NCBI RefSeq assembly: GCF_014650575.1
Contig: NZ_BMVF01000021.1
Span: 1-64,000, forward strand
Source of the DNA: Streptomyces naganishii JCM 4654
Lineage (GTDB): Bacteria; Actinomycetota; Actinomycetes; Streptomycetales; Streptomycetaceae
Direction: 5' to 3'
DNA: 64,000 nt
Shown: in pieces, positions 49,177 through 56,482 of the stretch
How positions within the stretch are numbered: position 1 is the first letter of the stretch
How the letters are laid out: the number at the start of each line of letters is the position of its first letter
Program-made: the position numbers and the translations under genes
Notes under the pieces: generated by a model
Database searches by the model: none
Told to the model about the DNA's origin: nothing
What the model saw: only the letters and a program-made list of their open reading frames with translations

Positions 49177-50829
49177 GTGAGTCGACCCCGCATCGTGATC
49201 GTCGGTGCCGGCTTCGCCGGCTACCGGACGGCCCGGACCCTGTCCCGCATGTCCCAGGGCAAGGCCGACATCACCCTGCTCAACCCGACCGACTACTTCC
49301 TGTACCTGCCGCTGCTGCCCCAGGTGGCCGCCGGCATCCTGGAGCCCCGCCGGGTCACCGTCTCCCTCTCCGGCACCCTGCCCCACGTCCGGCTGGTCCT
49401 CGGCGAGGCGCACGGCGTCGACATGGACGCCCGCACCGTCCAGTACACCGACCCCGAGGGCAACGGCGGCACGCTCGCCTACGACCGGCTGGTGCTGGCC
49501 GTGGGCAGCGTCAACAAGCTGCTGCCGATCCCCGGTGTCGCCGAGCACGCGCACGGCTTCCGCGGACTGCCCGAGGCGCTCTACCTGCGCGACCACGTGA
49601 CCCGCCAGGTCGAGCTCGCGGCCGCCGCCGAGGACCGGGACACCTGCGCCGCCCGCTGCACCTTCGTGGTGGTGGGCGCCGGGTACACCGGCACCGAGGT
49701 GGCCGCGCACGGCAAGATGTACACCGACGCCCAGGTGCGCAAACACCCGCTGCGGCAGGGCATGAGCCCGCGCTGGATGCTGCTGGACGTCGCGCCCCGG
49801 GTGCTGCCCGAGATGGACGAACGGCTCTCGGCCACCGCCGACCGGGTGCTGCGCGAGCGCGGTGTGGACGTGCGCATGGGCACCTCCGTGAAGGAGGCCA
49901 CGCACGAGGGGGTGCTGCTCACGGACGGCGAGTTCGTGCCCAGCCGCACGCTGGTGTGGTGCGTGGGCGTGCGGCCCGATCCGCTGGTGGAGAGCACCGG
50001 CGAGGCGCTGGAGCGGGGGCGGCTGGTCGTCGACCCGTACCTCCAGGTGCCGGGGCGGCCCGAGGTGTTCGCGTGCGGTGACGCGGCGGCCGTGCCGGAC
50101 CTGAACAACCCGGGCAAGTACACGCCGATGACCGCGCAACACGCCTGGCGGCACGGGAAGGTCGCCGCGGTCAACGTCGCCGCCTCGCTGGGCGTGGGCG
50201 AGCGGCGTCCTTACCGGCACCGCGACCTCGGCTTCGTGGTGGACCTCGGCGGCACGCAGGCCGCCGCCAACCCGCTCGGCGTCCCGCTGTCCGGCCCGGC
50301 GGCCGGCGCGGTGACCCGCGGCTACCACCTTGCCGCGATGCCGGGCAACCGGGTCCGGGTGGCCGCGGACTGGCTGCTGGACGCCGTACTGCCGCGCCAG
50401 TCCGTGCAGTTGGGTCTCGTACGGTCCTGGTCGGTGCCGCTGGAGTCGTCCTCCCCGGAGCTGGCCCGCGTACCGGGCGGCCCGGGCGGGCAGGCCCGCA
50501 CGGACGAACCCGCGGGGACGGAGAGTCGGCCGGGCGGTGAACCCGCGAAGAACCAGCCGGGCGGTGAACCCGCGAAGAACCAGCCGGGCGGTGAACCCGC
50601 GAAGAACCAGCCGGGCGGTGAACCCGCGAAGAACCAGCCGGGCGGTGAACCCGCGAAGAACCAGCCGGGCGGCGAGCCCGCCAAGAACCAGCCGGGCGGC
50701 GAACCCGCCAAGAACCAGCCGAGCGGCGAGCCGGCCAAGAGCCGGTCCGGGGCGCCCGCGCGTTCCGGGCGGGCCAAGCGAAGGCATCCCCACCACCCCG
50801 CCCCCGGCCCCGTCGAACGTGACGACTGA
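49177..50829 (+). CDS. ndh: Type II NADH dehydrogenase with repetitive C-terminal tail
   Basis: A 550-aa single-subunit NADH:quinone oxidoreductase. The FAD motif is IVIVGAGFAGYRTA near the start and the NAD motif FVVVGAGYTGTEVAA near 165-180; the C-terminal FAD segment is EVFACGDAAAVPDL. The catalytic fold ends near residue 435. The remaining roughly 100 residues are disordered and dominated by eight copies of a 9-residue unit (PGGEPAKNQ), then a Lys/Arg-rich end. GTG 49177 has GGAGG 7 bases upstream. It donates electrons to the respiratory quinone pool without pumping protons. The tail is not part of the known fold. Confidence 0.9.
   Translation: MSRPRIVIVGAGFAGYRTARTLSRMSQGKADITLLNPTDYFLYLPLLPQVAAGILEPRRVTVSLSGTLPHVRLVLGEAHGVDMDARTVQYTDPEGNGGTLAYDRLVLAVGSVNKLLPIPGVAEHAHGFRGLPEALYLRDHVTRQVELAAAAEDRDTCAARCTFVVVGAGYTGTEVAAHGKMYTDAQVRKHPLRQGMSPRWMLLDVAPRVLPEMDERLSATADRVLRERGVDVRMGTSVKEATHEGVLLTDGEFVPSRTLVWCVGVRPDPLVESTGEALERGRLVVDPYLQVPGRPEVFACGDAAAVPDLNNPGKYTPMTAQHAWRHGKVAAVNVAASLGVGERRPYRHRDLGFVVDLGGTQAAANPLGVPLSGPAAGAVTRGYHLAAMPGNRVRVAADWLLDAVLPRQSVQLGLVRSWSVPLESSSPELARVPGGPGGQARTDEPAGTESRPGGEPAKNQPGGEPAKNQPGGEPAKNQPGGEPAKNQPGGEPAKNQPGGEPAKNQPGGEPAKNQPSGEPAKSRSGAPARSGRAKRRHPHHPAPGPVERDD
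50530..50745 (+). repeat. In-frame 27-bp minisatellite (8 units) in the ndh tail
   Basis: Eight 27-bp units; the first five (50530-50664) are identical and the last three drift mainly at third positions, the final one also in amino acids. Each encodes PGGEPAKNQ. Identical adjacent units imply recent expansion or gene conversion, so copy number may vary between strains. Confidence 0.92.
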
Positions 50830-50845
50830 CGCCAAGCAGCCGGCG

Positions 50846-50881
50846 CAGCCGACGTAGTTGACGCAGCCGACGTAGTCGACG
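50846..50881. repeat. Two 18-bp tandem repeats before transketolase
   Basis: CAGCCGACGTAGTTGACG (50846-50863) and CAGCCGACGTAGTCGACG (50864-50881) differ at one base; diverged GACGCAT pieces follow. They fill the short gap between ndh and the transketolase gene. Confidence 0.7.
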
Positions 50882-50917
50882 CATCGACGCATCCGAGCAG
50901 GAGACCGAAGGAGACTC

Positions 50918-52765
50918 ATGGACACCGCCGAACTCGTCGAGCTCGGCCAGCAGTTGCGCGTGGACAGCGTGCGGGCCGCCGCAGCGGCGGGCTCCGGGCA
51001 CCCGACGTCCTCCATGTCCGCCGCGGACCTGATGGCCGTACTGCTGGCCCACCACCTCCGCTACGACTTCGACCACCCCGAACACCCCGGCAACGACCGC
51101 TTCGTCCTGTCCAAGGGACACGCCTCGCCCCTGCTCTACTCCGCCTACAAGGCGGCCGGGGCCATCGACGACGAAGAGCTGCTCACCTTCCGCAAGCTGG
51201 GCAGCCGGCTGGAGGGCCACCCCACTCCGCAGCGGCTGCCGTGGGTGGAGACGGCCACCGGCTCGCTCGGCCAGGGGATGCCCATCGGCGTCGGCATCGC
51301 GCTGGCCGGCAAGCGGCTCGACCACGCCGACTACCGGGTGTGGGTGCTGTGCGGGGACAGCGAGATGGCGGAGGGCTCGATCTGGGAGGCCGCCGAGCAC
51401 GCCGGGTACGAGCACCTGGACAACCTGACCGTGATCGTGGACGTCAACCGGCTGGGCCAGCGCGGCCCCACCCGGCACGGCCACGACCTGGACGCCTACG
51501 CGCGCCGCTTCCGCGCCTTCGACTGGCACACGGTCGAGATCGACGGCCACGACGTGGACGCCGTCGACCGCGCCTACGGCGAGGCGATCTCCACCAGGGG
51601 CCAGCCCACCGCGATCATCGCCCGCACCCTCAAGGGCAAGGGCGTCCACGCCACCGAGGACCGCGAGGGACTGCACGGCAAACCGGTCAAGGACGCCGAC
51701 GAGGCGATCGAGGAACTCGGCGGGGTCCGCGACCTGCGCGTGAGCGTCCACGCCCCGCCGGACGTCCGCTCCCGCCGGCCCGTCGGCGACGGCGGCCTGG
51801 AGCTGCCCCGCTGGGACAAGGGCGAAAAGGTCGCGACCCGCGACGCCTACGGCGAGGCGCTCGCCGCGCTCGGCACCGCGCGCGGCGACGTGGTGGCCCT
51901 GGACGGCGAGGTGGGCGACTCCACGCGCGCGGAGTTCTTCGCCAAGGAGCACCCCGAGCGCTACTTCGAGTGCTACATCGCCGAGCAGCAGATGGTCGCG
52001 ACCGCGGTCGGCATGGCCCGCCGTGGCTGGGTGCCCTACGCCTCCACCTTCGCGGCCTTCCTCACCCGCGCCTACGACTTCGTGCGCATGGCCTCGGTGA
52101 GCGGCTCCGGCATCAACCTCAACGGCTCCCACGCGGGCGTCTCGATCGGCCAGGACGGGCCCAGCCAGATGGGCCTGGAGGACCTGTCGATGATGCGGGC
52201 GATCCACGGCTCGACCGTGCTGTACCCGAGCGACGCCAACCAGACCGCCAAGCTCGTCGCGCGGATGGCGGACCTCGACGGCATCCGCTACCTGCGCACC
52301 TCGCGCGGGGAGAGCCCGGTGCTCTACGGGCCGGACGAGGAGTTCCCCGTGGGCGGCAGCAAGGTGCTGCGCTCCTCCGGCGCCGACCGCCTGACGATCG
52401 TCGCCGCCGGCGTCACCCTGCACGAGGCGCTCGCCGCCGCCGACGCGCTCGCCCGGGAGGACATCGCCGTCCGCGTGATCGACCTGTACTCCGTCAAGCC
52501 CGTCGACCGGGACACCCTGCGGCGGGCCGCCGAGGAGACCGGCTGCCTGCTCACCGTCGAGGACCACCGCGAGGAGGGCGGCCTCGGCGACGCCGTCCTC
52601 GACGCGTTCCTCGACGGCCGCCCGGTGCCGCGCCTGGTCCGCCTCGCCGTCCGTACGATGCCGGGCTCGGCCTCGCCCGCCGAGCAGCTGCACGCGGCGG
52701 GCATCGACGCCGAGTCGATCGCGGCCTCCGCACGGCTGCTGGTCGAGGAGGCGATCGTGCGGTGA
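50918..52765 (+). CDS. tkt: Transketolase
   Basis: A 615-aa thiamine-diphosphate enzyme of the pentose phosphate pathway, transferring two-carbon ketol groups. Domains: TPP-binding N-terminal domain (GSGHPTSSMS; TPP motif GDSEMAEGS near 145 with DVNRLGQ later), pyrimidine-binding domain (ECYIAEQQMVATAVGMA) and C-terminal domain (GVTLHEALAAADALA). It is the shorter type (about 615 aa), similar to animal and archaeal-like enzymes, not the 660-aa E. coli form. GAAGGAGA precedes the ATG. It overlaps the LigD-type gene by 4 bases. Confidence 0.95.
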   Translation: MDTAELVELGQQLRVDSVRAAAAAGSGHPTSSMSAADLMAVLLAHHLRYDFDHPEHPGNDRFVLSKGHASPLLYSAYKAAGAIDDEELLTFRKLGSRLEGHPTPQRLPWVETATGSLGQGMPIGVGIALAGKRLDHADYRVWVLCGDSEMAEGSIWEAAEHAGYEHLDNLTVIVDVNRLGQRGPTRHGHDLDAYARRFRAFDWHTVEIDGHDVDAVDRAYGEAISTRGQPTAIIARTLKGKGVHATEDREGLHGKPVKDADEAIEELGGVRDLRVSVHAPPDVRSRRPVGDGGLELPRWDKGEKVATRDAYGEALAALGTARGDVVALDGEVGDSTRAEFFAKEHPERYFECYIAEQQMVATAVGMARRGWVPYASTFAAFLTRAYDFVRMASVSGSGINLNGSHAGVSIGQDGPSQMGLEDLSMMRAIHGSTVLYPSDANQTAKLVARMADLDGIRYLRTSRGESPVLYGPDEEFPVGGSKVLRSSGADRLTIVAAGVTLHEALAAADALAREDIAVRVIDLYSVKPVDRDTLRRAAEETGCLLTVEDHREEGGLGDAVLDAFLDGRPVPRLVRLAVRTMPGSASPAEQLHAAGIDAESIAASARLLVEEAIVR

Positions 52766-53700
52766 GCCAAGCGCCGCGCGCGGTGCGAGCCGGCCGGCGC
52801 ACGGTCCCGGTGCACCGGCCGGAGAAGGTCCTGCTGGCGGGGCGCGAGGAGGACGAGGCGACGGGGTACACCAAGGGCGACCTCGCCGACTACCACCGCG
52901 CCGTCGCCCCGTACATGCTGCCGCATCTGCGCGGCCGGCCGCTGATGCTGGAGCGGCACTCCGACGGCCCGGACGGCCCGGTGTTCATGCAGAAGAACAC
53001 GCCGGACACCTACCCGGACTGGATCACGCGGGTGGAGGTCCCCAAGGAGGGTGGCACGGTCACGCACACGGTGTGCGACGACACCGCCACCCTCGTGTAC
53101 CTCGCCGACCAGGCGTGTGTGACGCTGCACCGCTGGCTGTCCCGCGCCGACCGGATCCGCTGCCCGGACCGCATGGTGTTCGACCTCGACCCGCCCGGCG
53201 ACGACGTCGTGGACTTCGCGCCGGTGCGCGAGGCGGCGCGCCGCCTGCGCGAGCTGCTGGACGAGCTGGGGCTGCCCTCGGCCCTGATGACGACGGGCTC
53301 GCGCGGCCTGCACCTCGTCGTGCCCCTCGACGGGCGCGAGGACGTCGACGAGGTGCGCGCCTTCGCCCGTGACGCCGCCGACGTGCTCGCCGCCGCGCAC
53401 CCCGACCGGTTCACCACCGCCGCCCGCAAGAAGGACCGCGGCGGGCGCCTGTACCTCGACGTGCAGCGCAACGGGTACGCCCAGACCGCGGTCGCCCCCT
53501 ATACCGTCCGGGCCCGCCCCGGCGCGCCCGTGGCCGCGCCCGTCTCCTGGGACCAGCTGGACGACCCGGACCTCGACGCGCGGCGGTGGACCATCGCCGA
53601 CGCCGTCGAGCACGCGCGGACCCGTCCGTGGGCCGGGATCCCGCGCCGGGGCCGCGCCCTGGGACCGGCACGGCGCCGCCTCGACGCGCTGCGTGGCTGA
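52762..53700 (+). CDS. LigD-type polymerase/primase domain protein
   Basis: A 312-aa stand-alone archaeo-eukaryotic primase domain of the LigD polymerase family, used with Ku and ligase in non-homologous end joining. Catalytic acidic pair: FDLDPPGDD near 139; conserved SRGLHLVVPL; and LYLDVQRNGYAQTAVAPY. It lacks ligase and phosphoesterase domains, as in other Streptomyces where these are split. GTG 52762 overlaps the transketolase stop (GTGA), an odd functional pairing. No ku gene is in the window. Confidence 0.92.
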   Translation: MSQAPRAVRAGRRTVPVHRPEKVLLAGREEDEATGYTKGDLADYHRAVAPYMLPHLRGRPLMLERHSDGPDGPVFMQKNTPDTYPDWITRVEVPKEGGTVTHTVCDDTATLVYLADQACVTLHRWLSRADRIRCPDRMVFDLDPPGDDVVDFAPVREAARRLRELLDELGLPSALMTTGSRGLHLVVPLDGREDVDEVRAFARDAADVLAAAHPDRFTTAARKKDRGGRLYLDVQRNGYAQTAVAPYTVRARPGAPVAAPVSWDQLDDPDLDARRWTIADAVEHARTRPWAGIPRRGRALGPARRRLDALRG

Positions 53701-53746
53701 TACACGCAGCGCCCTGCGCAGGTGGAACGCCGTGTCCTGGGGCACG

Positions 53747-53762
53747 CCTGTACCCGTACAGG
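53747..53762. promoter_or_regulatory. Palindrome upstream of the gas vesicle cluster
   Basis: CCTGTAC-CC-GTACAGG, 7-base perfect arms, centred about 51 bp upstream of gvpO. It is a candidate operator for the gvp operon; no regulator gene is adjacent. Confidence 0.5.
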
Positions 53763-53805
53763 TTTGGCCATGGAACCTGCGGCCACACGGAGAGAAGAGG
53801 TGGCC

Positions 53806-54177
53806 ATGGCGAATACAGAAAACACATCAGAGTCGCAGGATTCACAAGAGCCACAGGAATCTCAGGAGTCACGTACCGAAGACGACAACCACGCGACGGC
53901 GCGCCGGCCCAGGCCCATGGAGGTACTGCGCGAGGCGCGCGCCCAGTTCGCCGAGCTGACCAACCTGACCCCGGAGTCGGTCACGTCCTTCGAGCAGACG
54001 GACGACGGCTGGTCCCTGGAGATCGAGGTGCTCGAACTCGCCCGCGTGCCCGACACGATGAGCCTGATGGCGAGCTACGAGGTCGAGCTCGACGACGAGG
54101 GCCAGCTCGCCGGTTACCGGCGGCTGCGCCGCTACGAACGCGGACGCTCCGACGCGCAGCGGCACGGCGGCCGCTAG
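53806..54177 (+). CDS. gvpO: Gas vesicle protein GvpO
   Basis: A 123-aa accessory gas vesicle protein. The conserved domain (residues about 35-112) runs from RPMEVLREARAQFAELTNL through DDGWSLEIEVLELARVPDTMSLMASYEV to YRRLRRYERG. GvpO is thought to help vesicle assembly or gvpA expression. Residues 1-30 are an acidic Ser/Gln/Glu stretch encoded by unusually A/T-rich codons. GAGGTGG sits just before ATG 53806. It is the first gene of the cluster, and gvpA follows after 110 bp containing 12-bp repeats. Confidence 0.92.
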   Translation: MANTENTSESQDSQEPQESQESRTEDDNHATARRPRPMEVLREARAQFAELTNLTPESVTSFEQTDDGWSLEIEVLELARVPDTMSLMASYEVELDDEGQLAGYRRLRRYERGRSDAQRHGGR

Positions 54178-54215
54178 GCCGCCCGCCCCCGACGCGCGGC
54201 AGCAACAGGCGAAGA

Positions 54216-54263
54216 CATCGACCGACGCATCAACCGACACATCGACCGAGACAACCACTGAGA
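54216..54263. repeat. Four 12-bp tandem repeats before gvpA
   Basis: Units at 54216, 54228, 54240 and 54252, consensus CATCGACCGACA with drift. They occupy most of the gvpO-gvpA gap and end just before the gvpA Shine-Dalgarno AAGGAGG at 54271-54277. Confidence 0.75.
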
Positions 54264-54287
54264 CAACAACAAGGAGGCACGGCCGGC

Positions 54288-54719
54288 ATGACCGTAGTCC
54301 CGGCACAGACGTCCGGCGGCGGAGGCGGAAGCAGCGGCCTCTACGACGTACTGGAACTCGTCCTCGACAGGGGGCTGGTGATCGACGCGTTCGTGAGGGT
54401 TTCCCTTGTAGGCATCGAGATCCTGAAGATCGACGTGCGTGTCGTCGTCGCCAGCGTGGACACGTATCTGCGCTTCGCCGAAGCGTGCAACCGGCTCGAC
54501 CTGGAGTCCGGGCCGCACAAGAGCCCGGGCCTGCCCGACATCGTCGGCGAGGTCACGGAGTCCGGCGCGCGCGGCAAGTCCAAGGGCGCGCTCTCCGGCG
54601 CCGCCCAGACCGTTTCCGACGCCTTCAAGCAGGCCCGCTCCGAGAGCTCCGGTGACTCCGAGCCCCGGCCGCGGGCGCGCAAGGCCACGCCGGCGCGCAG
54701 GAAGGAGGAGCAGGAGTGA
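54288..54719 (+). CDS. gvpA: Gas vesicle structural protein GvpA (extended form)
   Basis: A 143-aa protein with the GvpA core at about residues 17-68 (LYDVLELVLDRGLVIDAF, IEILKIDVRVVVASVDTYL). In halophiles and cyanobacteria GvpA is about 70-75 residues and forms the gas-permeable shell. This one has a Gly/Ser leader and a C-terminal extension of about 70 residues ending in a basic, Lys/Arg-rich tail. It may therefore be a shell or a minor protein. ATG 54288 has AAGGAGG 10 bases upstream. Its stop overlaps gvpF (GTGA). Confidence 0.92.
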   Translation: MTVVPAQTSGGGGGSSGLYDVLELVLDRGLVIDAFVRVSLVGIEILKIDVRVVVASVDTYLRFAEACNRLDLESGPHKSPGLPDIVGEVTESGARGKSKGALSGAAQTVSDAFKQARSESSGDSEPRPRARKATPARRKEEQE

Positions 54720-55486
54720 GCACGTACGTCTACGGGATCACCGCGGCCTCGCACCCCTCCCTGCCGGAGGGCATGGGCGGCGTCGGCGACCCGCCGCGGC
54801 CGGTGCGCATCCTCAAGGCGGGTGAACTGGCCGCCGTGGTCAGCGACGCGCCGGAGGGCCTGCGCCCCAAGCGCAAGGACCTGCTCGCCCACCAGAACGT
54901 GCTCAGCGAGACCGGCGCGGGCGGCTGCGTGCTGCCCATGCGGTTCGGCAGCGTCGCCCCCGACGACGACGCCGTCGGCGGTGTGCTCACCGAGCGCGCC
55001 GCGCACTACACCGAGCGTCTGCGGGCGCTGGACGGCAAGGTCGAGTACAACGTCAAGGGCAGCCACGTCGAGGAGGCGGTGCTGCACCGGGTGATGGCCG
55101 AGAACCCCGACATCCGGGCCCAGGCCGAGGCCAACCGGCGCTCTGGCGGCGGAAGTTACGACGACAAGATCCGGCTCGGCGAGATGGTCGCCGCCGCCGT
55201 GCAGGCCCGCGAGGCCGGGGACGCCGCCGAGGTGGTGCGCGCCCTGGAGCCCGCGGCCGCCGCGGTCAGCGCCGGCCCGGAGTCCACCGGGTGGCTCGTC
55301 AACGCCTCGTTCCTGGTCGACCGGGGCTCGGCGGAGGAGTTCCTGGCCGCCGTCGAGCAGGCCCGCAAGGACCTGCCCCACCTGGAACTGCGCGTCAACG
55401 GGCCGCTGCCGCCCTACAGCTTCGTCGAGCCCGGCCCGGCCGAGCCGGCGGGGACCGCGGCGGGAGCCGACGCGGGAGCGGAGTGA
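54716..55486 (+). CDS. gvpF: Gas vesicle protein GvpF
   Basis: A 256-aa GvpF/GvpL-family protein with the usual two ferredoxin-like/alpha-beta domains. It begins TYVYGITAASHPSLPEG and contains LPMRFGSV, ERLRALDGKVEYNVK, and the C-terminal GPLPPYSFVE motif typical of the family. GvpF contacts GvpA and is thought to chaperone shell subunits during vesicle nucleation. GTG 54716 overlaps the gvpA stop and has GGAGGAG upstream. gvpL, further along, is its paralogue. Confidence 0.94.
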   Translation: MSTYVYGITAASHPSLPEGMGGVGDPPRPVRILKAGELAAVVSDAPEGLRPKRKDLLAHQNVLSETGAGGCVLPMRFGSVAPDDDAVGGVLTERAAHYTERLRALDGKVEYNVKGSHVEEAVLHRVMAENPDIRAQAEANRRSGGGSYDDKIRLGEMVAAAVQAREAGDAAEVVRALEPAAAAVSAGPESTGWLVNASFLVDRGSAEEFLAAVEQARKDLPHLELRVNGPLPPYSFVEPGPAEPAGTAAGADAGAE

Positions 55487-55490
55487 GGTC

Positions 55491-55754
55491 ATGGGACTGA
55501 TCTCGGAGGTGCTGCTGCTGCCGTTCGCTCCGGCGCGCGGCAGCGCCTGGGTGATCAGACAGGTGCTGCACGAAGCGGAACGGATCTACTACGACCCGGC
55601 CACCGTCCGGGCCGAACTGGCCCGGCTGGAGGAGCGACTGGAGGCGGGCGAGATCACCGAGGAGGAGTTCGACCGCCAGGAGGACGAACTGCTGGACCGG
55701 TTGGAGACCGGCATGGGCGGGGGCGCGGAGACGGGTGAGGGGACGGCACGATGA
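55491..55754 (+). CDS. gvpG: Gas vesicle protein GvpG
   Basis: An 87-aa small accessory protein. It has the family opening LISEVLLLPFAPARGSAWV and a coiled-coil second half (ARLEERLEAGEITEEEFDRQ, then EDELLDRLE). GvpG is required for vesicle formation in haloarchaea, probably as an assembly factor. It begins 4 bp after gvpF and overlaps gvpY by 4 bp (ATGA). Confidence 0.93.
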   Translation: MGLISEVLLLPFAPARGSAWVIRQVLHEAERIYYDPATVRAELARLEERLEAGEITEEEFDRQEDELLDRLETGMGGGAETGEGTAR

Positions 55755-56482
55755 ATCGAGTGGGACTGGGCCTCGCGGTAGGGGCCGGATACCTGTTGGG
55801 ACGCACGAAGAAGGCGAAACTCGCCTTCGCCGTGGGCAGTCTCGTCGCGGGCAAGAAGATGAACCTGGGACCGCGCGCGATAGCGGACCTGGTCAACCAG
55901 CAGCTCAAGGACAACCCGCAGTTCAAGGAGATCGGGGACCAGCTGCGCCAGGACCTCAGGGGTGTGGGCAAGGCGGCCTCGGGCGCGATGGTCGAGCGCC
56001 AGATGAGCGCGCTCGCCGACCGGCTGCACGGCCGCACCGCGCAGGTCCGCGACCAGCTCGCCGGCGTGGTCCCGGAGACCGGGGACGACGGGAACGACGA
56101 GGCTCGTGAAGGCCGCGGGGACGCCGACGAGGGCGCCGCCGAGGACGAGTACGACGACGACTACGACGACCGCGAGGGCCGTGAGGCCGACGAGGCCGAC
56201 GAGGAAGCCCCCGAGGACCGGGAAGACCGGGACGACCGGGACGACCGGGACGGCGACGGGGCCCGGGACGCGGCCGGGAAGGCCGCCAGGAAGGCGCCGG
56301 CCCAGCAGGCGGCGAAGAAGCCGCCCGCGAAGAAGGCTCCTGCCAGGAAGGCCCCCGCCAAGAAGGCGGCGGCCAAGAAGACCGCGGCCGCGGGCAAGAC
56401 GGCCGCGAAGAAGACGGCCGCGTCCGGCGGCGCCTCACGCGCCGCCCACTCCCGGCCGGCGAAGGGTGGCGGTGACCGATGA
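55751..56482 (+). CDS. gvpY: GvpY-like protein with acidic then lysine-rich tail
   Basis: A 243-aa protein specific to actinobacterial gas vesicle clusters; named by position and order. Residues 1-115 are a folded part starting GAGYLLGRTKKAKLAFAVGS. Residues about 115-175 are extremely acidic (Asp/Glu-rich with EDREDRDDRDD). Residues about 180-240 are a histone H1-like run of Lys-Lys-Ala/Pro repeats (AKKPPAKKAPARKAPAKK). Its function is unknown. It overlaps both gvpG and gvpZ by 4 bp. Confidence 0.78.
   Translation: MNRVGLGLAVGAGYLLGRTKKAKLAFAVGSLVAGKKMNLGPRAIADLVNQQLKDNPQFKEIGDQLRQDLRGVGKAASGAMVERQMSALADRLHGRTAQVRDQLAGVVPETGDDGNDEAREGRGDADEGAAEDEYDDDYDDREGREADEADEEAPEDREDRDDRDDRDGDGARDAAGKAARKAPAQQAAKKPPAKKAPARKAPAKKAAAKKTAAAGKTAAKKTAASGGASRAAHSRPAKGGGDR

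Noticed and set aside
50530..50745. Possible CRISPR array from the regular 27-bp repeats
   Set aside because: Units are directly adjacent with no spacers, lie in frame in a coding sequence, and no cas genes are present.
50322..50777. Minus-strand frame encoding repeated GWFFAGSPP units
   Set aside because: It is the antisense of the ndh minisatellite; the repeat keeps all frames open. There is no ribosome-binding site, and the plus strand encodes a real enzyme.
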